DNA of 38,700 bases from Methanosarcinaceae archaeon (GTDB taxonomy: Archaea; Halobacteriota; Methanosarcinia; Methanosarcinales; Methanosarcinaceae), in NCBI GenBank assembly GCA_021106765.1, contig JAIOTO010000046.1:1-38700 (forward strand). The letters run 5' to 3'. The position numbers were made by a program, and so were the translations under genes. Below the pieces are notes generated by a model. The model saw only the letters and a list, made by a program, of their open reading frames with translations, ran no database searches and was not told the origin of the DNA. Below are positions 8,875 through 15,492 of this stretch, in pieces (position 1 is the first letter of the stretch; every line of letters begins with the position of its first letter).

Positions 8875-9222
8875 ATGATAGACTTTGCCTGCAAGGAATT
8901 CAAAATGAGTGATGTGATCAAATGCGCTCTGAACCTTACCAGAGCTGATCTGCAAGTCACAGAATATTTTCTGACCCAATGCAATGAATGGTGCAATACG
9001 GATTGCATCGCAAAGAGAACTGGACTGGAACTCTCAACGATACAACGATCGGTCAAGAAACTTACCGATAAGGACATACTGATCAAATCACAGAAGAACC
9101 TTGACGGTGGAGGGTATTCATATCTCTACATGATCAAAGACAAGGAAGAACTCAAGAAAATGATCATGGATATTGTTTGCGGATGGATGAACAAGGTCGA
9201 ACGGGAACTTGAGGCATGGTAA
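8875..9222 (+). CDS. Cysteine-rich winged-helix regulator, copy 1
   Basis: A small cytoplasmic DNA-binding protein of 115 residues with a MarR/TrmB-like winged helix. The recognition region is TGLELSTIQRSVKKLTDKDIL and the wing is LDGGGYSYLYMI. The start is taken at the ATG equivalent to that of copy 2; the upstream ATG 8857 lies outside the conserved coding region. It carries cysteines at 6, 17, 36, 40 and 44, the last three as CX3CX3C, with one more near the C-terminus. That is unusual in this family and suggests metal, Fe-S or thiol sensing (inference). The ATG of a vestigial frame overlaps the TAA stop. It is nearly identical to the gene at 10073 over residues 13-92. Confidence 0.85.
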   Translation: MIDFACKEFKMSDVIKCALNLTRADLQVTEYFLTQCNEWCNTDCIAKRTGLELSTIQRSVKKLTDKDILIKSQKNLDGGGYSYLYMIKDKEELKKMIMDIVCGWMNKVERELEAW

Positions 9223-9254
9223 TGCTCAAGATTATATCATACATTTGTCACTAA
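8875..9254 (+). repeat. Left copy of the regulator duplication
   Basis: Direct repeat of 10073-10450 and of the upstream promoter DNA (about 8690-8874 against 9895-10072). The coding parts are almost identical at base level and the flanks more diverged. Homology runs past the stop codon into the beginning of the next gene: MLKIISYICH then a stop here (9222-9254), against MLKITPYIWL continuing in copy 2. The vestige shows that copy 1 once carried the same downstream gene start. Confidence 0.75.
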
Positions 9255-9260
9255 TCGGAG

Positions 9261-9740
9261 ATGGATGACATGCTAAAACGAAGAACAATTCAGTTATTAA
9301 TAGGATTGAGCATTTATGTAATGGTAGCTTATTATAGCATTTCTCTTGTATATTTACTACTATTTGGTGGACTTTTAGGAATCATTTTTGGAAACGTTTT
9401 CTGTCGTTGGATGTGTCCAATAGGATATATTATTGAATCAATGATGAAACTAAGTAAGAATAATGAAATGGCTGCAAGTTACCAATATCGTAAGATCGGA
9501 TGTCCCATTTCGTGGATCAATGGGTATTTTAACCGAATGAGCTTATTCAAAATTAAAATTGATCACGGTAAATGTATTGATTGTGGTAAATGTGATGATG
9601 TCTGTTACATTACAAATCTAAATAAGGAATATAGTCTTTATAATGAAGGAAAATCTGATCCTGCTGTACATCCTAAATGTTCTAAATGCATGGATTGTAT
9701 TACAGTTTGTCCGACTGATAGTTTAACTTTTTCAAAATGA
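9261..9740 (+). CDS. Small NapH-like membrane ferredoxin, AT-rich
   Basis: 159 residues. One or two N-terminal membrane helices (LLIGLSIYVMVAYYSISLVYLLLFGG) lead to the CX3CP motif FCRWMCPIG typical of NapH/NosR/MauN-type proteins. Two ferredoxin motifs follow: CIDCGKCDDVCY and CSKCMDCITVCPT. The first has Tyr where Pro is usual. It probably passes electrons at the cytoplasmic face of the membrane; the partner is unknown. It is shorter than the copy-2 neighbour and lacks the second CXXCP loop. Its base composition is much more AT-rich than the regulators around it, suggesting separate origin. The ATG at 9270 is an alternative start. GGAGATG lies just before 9261. Confidence 0.75.
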   Translation: MDDMLKRRTIQLLIGLSIYVMVAYYSISLVYLLLFGGLLGIIFGNVFCRWMCPIGYIIESMMKLSKNNEMAASYQYRKIGCPISWINGYFNRMSLFKIKIDHGKCIDCGKCDDVCYITNLNKEYSLYNEGKSDPAVHPKCSKCMDCITVCPTDSLTFSK

Positions 9741-10003
9741 TGAAAAAGTAATATAGACAAATGAATGGAATGAATATAGCATAAACAATATTTTCACTAT
9801 TTATTTTTTTTAGTTGAGCCTTAGATATAGCAGGCATTCAACTCCGTAGAAGGTGAGTGTATCTATATAGATCCGGGTCTGTAATGGAAATAAGAATTCA
9901 GTCAACGTTAGCATAGGTTGTCAAACTTAAGCACCAACATACAGCCGATCGGATGACACATACATTACTGCAGTAATAATAGCAAAGTATCAGTACTTAA
10001 TAA
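9741..10003. other. Non-coding stretch with a dispersed repeat
   Basis: No gene seen. Bases 9816-9886 resemble 15208-15270 upstream of the helicase (core TAGCAGGCA.TCAACTCC). From about 9870 the sequence is the promoter duplication shared with copy 1. A T-rich run (9799-9811) may end the preceding transcript. Confidence 0.5.
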
Positions 10004-10038
10004 CATATATATACGCATACTGCCGTGAAGTAGCAGTA
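9964..10038 (+). promoter_or_regulatory. Promoter and palindromic operators of regulator copy 2
   Basis: A perfect 14-bp palindrome ATTACTGCAGTAAT (9964-9977), a CAGTACT site (9991-9997), TATATATA (10006-10013) and the inverted repeat TACTGC-9 nt-GCAGTA (10018-10038) near the predicted transcript start. The half-sites match those at copy 1, so both copies are likely controlled by the same protein. Confidence 0.5.
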
Positions 10039-10072
10039 CTGTTAATATATTCAATACCAGGGGTTAAACACA

Positions 10073-10420
10073 ATGATAGACTTTGCCTGCAAGGAATTCA
10101 AGATCACTGATGTGATCAAATGCGCCCTGAACCTTACCAGAGCTGATCTGCAGGTCACAGAATACTTCCTGACCCAATGCAATGAATGGTGCAATACAGA
10201 TTGCATCGCAAAGAGAACTGGACTGGAACTCTCAACGATACAACGATCGGTCAAGAAACTTACTGATAAGGACATACTGATCAAATCACAGAAGAACCTT
10301 GACGGTGGAGGATATTCATACCTCTACATGATCAAAGACAAGGAAGAAATCAAGAAAATGATCATGGATATTGTTCACAGTTGGGTGGAAAATATAGAAC
10401 AGGAAATGGAGGGCTGGTGA
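10073..10420 (+). CDS. Cysteine-rich winged-helix regulator, copy 2
   Basis: 115 residues and the same architecture as the gene at 8875. Residues 13-92 are identical or almost so, while both ends have diverged (KITDV against KMSDV; HSWVENIEQEMEGW against CGWMNKVERELEAW). It keeps C6, C17, C36, C40 and C44. Its stop overlaps the ATG of the membrane ferredoxin as TGATG, so the two are translationally coupled. This pairing suggests that the regulator controls an electron-transfer protein. The sharply conserved middle suggests recent duplication or gene conversion. Confidence 0.87.
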   Translation: MIDFACKEFKITDVIKCALNLTRADLQVTEYFLTQCNEWCNTDCIAKRTGLELSTIQRSVKKLTDKDILIKSQKNLDGGGYSYLYMIKDKEEIKKMIMDIVHSWVENIEQEMEGW

Positions 10421-11037
10421 TGCTCAAGATCACACCATATATCTGGTTGATCGTGTTCATTGTATCCATCGGAGGACTGTGGTTCCCCATACTTGGTTAT
10501 GTGATGGCAGTTGTAATGCTCACCCTCATGACCACCGCAGTATTCCGGGGACGCTGGTTCTGCGGGAACCTGTGCCCACGCGGGAGTCTGTATGACTTCA
10601 CCGTCAGCAAAATGTCACAGAACAGGAATGTCCCGTCGATCCTGTCAAGCTACCGTGTCAGGATCCCCGTATTCGTCGTGACGATGGGGTTCATGATATA
10701 CAGATTGACGACCGCCCTGGGCACCCAGAACACCTTTGACAACATCGGCACGGTCCTTGCTTCCATGTGTGTGACAATGACCATCATCTCCGTATCCATG
10801 GGTACATACCTCAAACCCCGTGCCTGGTGTGCTATTTGTCCAATGGGTACGTTGCAGCGGGTACTGGGAGGTAGTAAATATCAGCTGAAGATGGCTCATG
10901 ATAAATGCATAGACTGCAAAATCTGCGAGAAGAAATGCCCGATGGACCTGGAGGTAAGGGATATCGGGAATAACCCGGATTGCATTAAATGCGGACGGTG
11001 TGTTGTGGCCTGTCCGAAGGATGCGCTGGAGTTCTAA
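10420..11037 (+). CDS. NapH/MauN-type membrane polyferredoxin
   Basis: 205 residues. About four membrane helices are interrupted by two cytoplasmic cysteine loops, CGNLCPRG and CAICPMG, characteristic of the NapH/NosR family. Two 4Fe-4S motifs follow at the C-terminus (CIDCKICEKKCPM and CIKCGRCVVACPK). It probably moves electrons between a membrane carrier and soluble ferredoxin-type partners. No partner oxidoreductase is in the window. The ATG at 10420 is chosen because it overlaps the regulator stop, although the frame is open further upstream. It is GC-richer than the equivalent gene at 9261 and complete compared with it. Confidence 0.85.
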   Translation: MLKITPYIWLIVFIVSIGGLWFPILGYVMAVVMLTLMTTAVFRGRWFCGNLCPRGSLYDFTVSKMSQNRNVPSILSSYRVRIPVFVVTMGFMIYRLTTALGTQNTFDNIGTVLASMCVTMTIISVSMGTYLKPRAWCAICPMGTLQRVLGGSKYQLKMAHDKCIDCKICEKKCPMDLEVRDIGNNPDCIKCGRCVVACPKDALEF

Positions 11038-11040
11038 AAG

Positions 11041-11090
11041 CCCGAGTCGCGCCTCGGGAGGGCGCGTCCACTTTCGCTAGCGCTCAAGTG
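11041..11090 (+). repeat. Structured repeat element, copy A
   Basis: Three stems. CCCGAG (11041-11046) pairs with CTCGGG (11053-11058). CGCGCC (11048-11053) pairs with GGCGCG (11061-11066), which excludes the first. CACTT (11069-11073) pairs with AAGTG (11086-11090) around a CGCTAGCGCTC loop. The same arrangement recurs at 38296-38353 with different but still paired arm sequences. Confidence 0.6.
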
Positions 11091-11145
11091 AACTAATAAG
11101 TCTCATGGCCAAGTTGTGTTCCGGGAAAGTGCGATCGAGGTGGAT

Positions 11146-11439
11146 TCAATTCCCAAAGTACAAAGCCTTGTGTACAGCGTCTATGGGCTCATCATAGAAC
11201 GATAGCTGGAACTTGCTCAGCAGGTCCGGTGGCACTGTTCCAAGTTTTGCGGTGGCGGATGCGGGGATGAGCACTTTCTTGGCACCTGCATCGAGACTTA
11301 TCTGGAGCATGTCTGCAAGATTGTCCACATTTTGTATTGATCCGCCTATGGTCATGGTTCCCAGGATGGCTGTCTGCTTCTGAACTGGTTTTTCCAGCGC
11401 TCCCGAGCATAAACTGATAAAGACGGCCAAAGGTCCGCA
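11146..11439 (-). pseudogene. brxL: C-terminal remnant of BrxL (BREX Lon-like protein)
   Basis: About 94 residues match the end of BREX BrxL/Lon-like proteins: LAVFISLCSGALEKPVQ, ILGTMTIGGSI, DAGAKKVLIPASA and the terminal KFQLSFYDEPIDAVHKAL. BrxL normally has several hundred residues with an AAA ATPase domain, and none of that is present. Upstream of about 11435 the frame no longer resembles the family, and no credible start precedes it. It is therefore the tail of a deleted defence gene, retained between the structured repeat and the Fic gene. Identification is by recalled family sequence. Confidence 0.8.
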
Positions 11440-11494
11440 TACCCGGATTGACCGATTGATCTCCTCTCATTCGTATGGATCGTTCCATACTTGG

Positions 11495-11577
11495 TATCGG
11501 ATATGCCTAAATTCAACCGATACCGATATATGAGTCCGAAACATATCGGATAATTGAAAATATGCAAGATACCGATA
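11495..11577 (+). promoter_or_regulatory. Cluster of TATCGG/CCGATA motifs before fic
   Basis: Five copies of the hexamer in 83 bases: TATCGG at 11495 and 11544, CCGATA at 11517, 11523 and 11572 (the last inside the coding region). GGTATCGG (11493-11500) and CCGATACC (11517-11524) form an inverted repeat. This is a candidate operator region for the fic gene. Confidence 0.35.
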
Positions 11578-12494
11578 CATCACTGATCAACAGACAACTT
11601 ATTGAGCGTATAGGCCTGAAGCTGGACAGGCTCAATTCCATGCGGCCCCTACCGGCAGACGTTGTCAGGAAACTGCATGAGGAAATGAAGCTTATGCATA
11701 CCTATCATTCCAACGCCATAGAGGGAAATACTCTCACCTTTCAGGAAACAAAGGTCATATTGGAAGATGGGGTTACGATCGGCGGGAGATCTCTACGGGA
11801 ACATCTTGAAGCCAGCAACACCGCAAGGGCTTTTGATCTGGTGGAAAAGCTGGCAACCGAGAGGACAACCATCGATCACGTTAACATCCAGCAACTGCAT
11901 GAGATGGTAACTGCCGGATTGCTTGAGGATGCAGGGAAATATCGCACTAACAACGTGCGAATAACAGGAGCAGTAAAAACGCCTCCCGACTGGCCGAAGA
12001 TCGTGGCACTGATGGATGACCTGCTCGGGAAAATCGGGGAAAGGGATGCCCATCCCATAGAAACTGCTTCCGTAATGCACCACAGGTTTGTTGAGATCCA
12101 TCCTTTTATTGACGGTAATGGGAGGATGGCACGCCTCCTTACGAATTTGTATCTTATTTCAAAGGACTATCCTCCGGTGGTGCTGAGAAAAGAAGACCGG
12201 AAGAAATACTATTCTGCACTCCGATCGGCGGATTCGGGAAATCTGAAGCCGATTGCAAACTTTATTGCAAAAGCGGTGGATGAAAGCCTTACCATTTATC
12301 TCTCTGCATCGGGTGGACCCGACGAGTTGGTACCTCTAAAGGAACTCGCAAAACAAACCCCATACTCGCAGGAATATCTCAGCCTGAGAGCAAGGCAGGG
12401 GATACTGGATGCGGTGAAAATGGGACAAACGTGGTATGCCTCTTGGAATGCCATTGGAAAATACATATCCGAACACGGCAAAAAAGACCTCTGA
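11562..12494 (+). CDS. Fic-domain protein AMPylase with N-terminal inhibitory motif
   Basis: 310 residues. The Fic active site is H180-P-F-I-D184-G-N186-G-R188-x-x-R191, which transfers AMP (sometimes another nucleotide moiety) from ATP to a target hydroxyl. An N-terminal inhibitory helix, S50-N-A-I-E54-G55-N, fits the class II (S/T)xxxE(G/N) rule, so E54 should block ATP binding until relieved. A C-terminal helix-turn-helix-like region (PLKELAKQTPYSQEYLSLRARQG) may bind DNA and allow autoregulation. No separate antitoxin gene is present, consistent with built-in inhibition. The target is unknown; such genes are typical of accessory DNA. The start is the ATG at 11562; no clear ribosome site. 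Confidence 0.93.
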   Translation: MQDTDTSLINRQLIERIGLKLDRLNSMRPLPADVVRKLHEEMKLMHTYHSNAIEGNTLTFQETKVILEDGVTIGGRSLREHLEASNTARAFDLVEKLATERTTIDHVNIQQLHEMVTAGLLEDAGKYRTNNVRITGAVKTPPDWPKIVALMDDLLGKIGERDAHPIETASVMHHRFVEIHPFIDGNGRMARLLTNLYLISKDYPPVVLRKEDRKKYYSALRSADSGNLKPIANFIAKAVDESLTIYLSASGGPDELVPLKELAKQTPYSQEYLSLRARQGILDAVKMGQTWYASWNAIGKYISEHGKKDL

Positions 12495-12605
12495 CCCCAC
12501 GTGTAAGAACCAGATCCCTTATGCAGGAGAGGTTCGATCGGTTTTTTGATCCATAAATAGTCTTAACATTATAGGTGAACAACAGAAAATCCTGAAAGGG
12601 TCAAG

Positions 12606-12617
12606 TATTTATTTAAA
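12606..12617 (+). promoter_or_regulatory. TATA box of the membrane-protein gene
   Basis: TATTTATTTAAA centred about 25 bases before the ATG at 12636. With usual archaeal spacing the transcript would begin at or next to the start codon, and no ribosome site is visible, so this message is probably leaderless. Confidence 0.5.
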
Positions 12618-12635
12618 TGCACAGTAATTCGATTT

Positions 12636-13700
12636 ATGATCTATCATGTTGCGGATACGCTTAACAAAGCCTATGAAAGAACAAAAAAAGCCCTGATCGA
12701 ACCGTTCGATCTCTGGAAATGGCTAAAACTCGCGATCATTGTATTTCTGATAAGTGGGGGTCTAGGTTTTGGGAATTCCGGATACAATACCTCACATCCA
12801 GCAGGGGATATTGATTCAATGGGAGAGATCGACTCGATCGGGCAGGTATTCGATCAGTTAGTTCCGATTTCATACCCAGGTCTGATCATTATGGGGATTG
12901 TTCTTCTGATCGTACTTGCGGCAGTATTCGGGTATATCTCCTGTGTTATGGAGTTTGTCTTTGTGGATTCCCTGACAAAGAACGAGGTGAAGTTCTGGGA
13001 TTATTCAAGGAAATATATGGGACCCGGCTTAGATCTATTCATCATACGATTCATTTTGTTTTTGATCTTCTTTTCACTAATCATCATAGCTGCACTGCCC
13101 CTGATCCTGCAGCTGATCGATCAAACATCCGGCCCGTTCTTGCCGGGACTGATAGCTGGTATTGGCTTGCTTGGATTTATCCTCCTTGGAATCACGATAA
13201 CAGGCGCAGTGATAAATTCATTTATCAATTTATCGATACCACTTGCAATGTATCATGAGATCGGTATAATTGCTGCTTTTAAGAAAGTGTTCAACAATTC
13301 CATGGAAGATAAAGAACAAATATTAGCCTACTGGATCGGCAGGATCTTTCTCTGGATCGGAGCAGGTATTGTTGTGGGTATTGTGGTGATACTATGCATG
13401 CTGATACTTGGCATTTTCATGATACTGATCGATGTGATACTTTATTTAATCCTTTCATCGGTTCTTTTCGGATCTCAAACCCTGCTATGGGTGGTCTTGG
13501 CACCTGTGATCTTTGTCCAGTTGATCATGCTTACACTGATCGTGATGATGACAGGTATGCCTCTGAACGTATTCATGAAATACCACATGCTCACGTTCCT
13601 CGAACGATGGTATCCGGATGCGGAAATACCATTCTTTGATGTTGGAGGACAGGATACAGTGGAAAGTGCCGGGGTTCAAGAAAATCCGGGCGTCAGGTGA
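12636..13700 (+). CDS. Polytopic membrane protein, DUF7544-like
   Basis: 354 residues with a short cytoplasmic amphipathic start (LNKAYERTKKALIEPFDLWKWLKLA) and about six long hydrophobic segments (for example 33-45, 80-105, 135-160, 168-200, 240-290, 298-325). The acidic tail follows EIPFFDVGG. The pattern, including FxxWLKLAIIVFL near the start and a loop WDYSRKYMGPGLDLFIIRF, resembles the DUF7544/glycerophosphodiester-phosphodiesterase membrane-domain type proteins of euryarchaea. The transport or enzymatic role is unknown. It stands alone between fic and a convergent glycosyltransferase. Confidence 0.75.
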   Translation: MIYHVADTLNKAYERTKKALIEPFDLWKWLKLAIIVFLISGGLGFGNSGYNTSHPAGDIDSMGEIDSIGQVFDQLVPISYPGLIIMGIVLLIVLAAVFGYISCVMEFVFVDSLTKNEVKFWDYSRKYMGPGLDLFIIRFILFLIFFSLIIIAALPLILQLIDQTSGPFLPGLIAGIGLLGFILLGITITGAVINSFINLSIPLAMYHEIGIIAAFKKVFNNSMEDKEQILAYWIGRIFLWIGAGIVVGIVVILCMLILGIFMILIDVILYLILSSVLFGSQTLLWVVLAPVIFVQLIMLTLIVMMTGMPLNVFMKYHMLTFLERWYPDAEIPFFDVGGQDTVESAGVQENPGVR

Positions 13701-13777
13701 GGATCCATCTGGAGATGATACTGTATCGGTATGACGATATATCTGCGTATATCTGAAAAGCTAGACCCAATTTCATT

Positions 13778-14989
13778 TCATCCAAAAAAGACTGAATCCC
13801 ATCCATTCTTGTCAGCTGAATATAGCATCAATTCGTTCCATCTCTTTTGCAGCTCACATAGATGTTCAAATGGATCAAAATCGGGAATGGCATCGCTACT
13901 TGCAAGTTCAATATTAATGAGAGCTTCCTTACTTCCCACGATATCTCCGCCTTCCAGATATTCTTCAGACAGCAGTCTGCAGGCGTTTGTTATCTTTTCT
14001 TCAAGATCGTCTCTCAGGAAATTTCCGGGATAACAACCCATATCTTCTGCAGACAACGATCGCATCCCATCGGTGTCTTTCTGGCTCATGAGCTTTGCTC
14101 GCTCATAGACAAAACGATAAATGTCTTCCCTTACCCGTTTCCATGTCGGGTAGGATTTAGCAGGTGGAAGGTGTTTGATAGCAAGTTCGTTGTCAAGTAG
14201 GAAGGAATGACCGAACATCTTAGCATTCATCAGATAATCAATGTCCTCCCCTCGTGGGACCATAGGGTCGAATGGGACTTTCGTGAACAGGTCTCTGTGA
14301 ATGACCATGTTTCCCCCAAATACAAAAGGGGTTTCCTTAAGCCGTGGGGATGTGCCGATCACCTGCTCAAAAGCTTCATTCATACAGACATTCTTATTCC
14401 AGTATCTGGTCCAGGGGCTATCAGGAACACCAACAAGATAGTCCCCGTCTGGCTGGAGATAGTAGCCGGCAATTGCATTGATGAACCTACCTTCATGCTC
14501 ATTTCCTATGAATTCTTTTGCTTTGGATATGAATTGCGGGTCTTCGAAAACCTCATCATCATCGATCAGAAGTGCAACATCTGAGCCCATAATATGTGGA
14601 ATAAAAAGACACATGTTCCTTATGTTGGAATAACCTGTAAGTGAAAGCAGGTCACAGTATTCACCCATGTTGTCGTTCTTCAGGTCCTCATGCATCTTTT
14701 CCAGATGTGAGAGTCCAAACATATGGACCTTGACATCATCCGTTGAAGATGACCTGATGATATCTCTTACTTTCTGTTCGACCTGCTCTGTGATATCAGC
14801 ATTATTTGGAGCGACCAATATCACCAGCTCAAAATCAGTGTCATTAAGTATTGCTGTACTTTCTATAACCCGTCCAAGTGTACCCTCGGAATCCAGCGGA
14901 GTTGCATGATCATATACTGCATCACCATCAAGCCATCCTACACTGCCATCTCTTCCCCAGTAACTTGGAATAACCATTGTCAGTTTCAA
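13778..14989 (-). CDS. Glycosyltransferase family 2-like protein
   Basis: 403 residues from the preferred TTG at 14989, which gives an MKLTMVIPSYWGR start typical of family 2 enzymes and lies about 10 bases after GGGGAG. The frame also allows TTG 15007 and ATG 14977. The GT-A-like fold has an LLIDDDEVFED segment (the DXD-type metal site) and a later PRGEDIDYLMNAKMFG region that fits the ED acceptor/base motif. No membrane helix is seen. A C-terminal ~90-residue helical extension is present. It probably transfers a sugar in surface glycan or compatible-solute synthesis; the substrate cannot be read. There are no neighbouring sugar genes. Confidence 0.75.
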   Translation of the reverse strand: MKLTMVIPSYWGRDGSVGWLDGDAVYDHATPLDSEGTLGRVIESTAILNDTDFELVILVAPNNADITEQVEQKVRDIIRSSSTDDVKVHMFGLSHLEKMHEDLKNDNMGEYCDLLSLTGYSNIRNMCLFIPHIMGSDVALLIDDDEVFEDPQFISKAKEFIGNEHEGRFINAIAGYYLQPDGDYLVGVPDSPWTRYWNKNVCMNEAFEQVIGTSPRLKETPFVFGGNMVIHRDLFTKVPFDPMVPRGEDIDYLMNAKMFGHSFLLDNELAIKHLPPAKSYPTWKRVREDIYRFVYERAKLMSQKDTDGMRSLSAEDMGCYPGNFLRDDLEEKITNACRLLSEEYLEGGDIVGSKEALINIELASSDAIPDFDPFEHLCELQKRWNELMLYSADKNGWDSVFFG

Positions 14990-15021
14990 ATCGATCCATC
15001 TCCCCAATGTCCGCTGTATGT

Positions 15022-15051
15022 GAACATGATCTCATGTTCCGATAATTATAA
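15022..15051 (-). promoter_or_regulatory. TATA element and palindrome before the glycosyltransferase
   Basis: On the minus strand a TATAATTA box (15043-15050) is followed by the palindrome GAACATGA-TC-TCATGTTC (15022-15039), which reaches the expected transcript start. This is a good position for a repressor operator. Confidence 0.45.
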
Positions 15052-15207
15052 CCCAACTTTGACAGTTAAGATCAATACAAGTTCCGTAGCTATGTTTGAT
15101 CTTATAGAAAATACAAACCAAACTCAGGACAAATGAGGTTATGTCGAATGATAATATATGCTTTTCGATTGGAACCAGCATGACAATAGATCCGTAATAA
15201 CCTGCAC

Positions 15208-15270
15208 GCCTTTGGACGTAGCAGGCACTCAACTCCACAGGAGATGAGAGTATCCGTGTCTGAAATAGAA
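15208..15270 (+). repeat. Dispersed hairpin repeat, copy B
   Basis: Resembles 9816-9886 over about 50 bases (core GTAGCAGGCACTCAACTCC). It can form CTCAACTCC-ACA-GGAGATGAG (15228-15248) with a single A-A mismatch. The other copy keeps most of the pairing. It lies about 60 bases before the helicase TATA box. Confidence 0.45.
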
Positions 15271-15307
15271 CATGGATGGTGAGGGAATTGCGTTCTCACC
15301 GACAACC

Positions 15308-15492
15308 TTTATATACTTGCCGTTGTTATGCAGCACTGCTCTTTTTGTTTAACGAAACATTTGGAACAAATATACTTAATTGATCATAATTGTCCAAAAC
15401 GATGCCTATACAAGCACATATTCTGTGATCGGCAATGTTAAAGGATACTGTGATAGGCGAATTACAATAGGAATTATAGAAGGAATTTTAAC
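15308..15492 (+). promoter_or_regulatory. Helicase promoter and long 5' leader
   Basis: TATA-like TTTATATACTT at 15308-15318 predicts a start near 15338, leaving a leader of about 150 bases before the ATG, with GAAGGAAT as a weak ribosome site. A long leader is known for the cold-induced DEAD-box gene of Methanococcoides burtonii. The leader here has no recognised riboswitch. Confidence 0.4.

Noticed and set aside
15248-15262. C'/D-box-like motifs (ATGAGA, CTGA) in the dispersed repeat, as a possible C/D guide RNA
   Set aside because: The boxes are not kept in the other copy at 9850-9885 and no second box pair is present.
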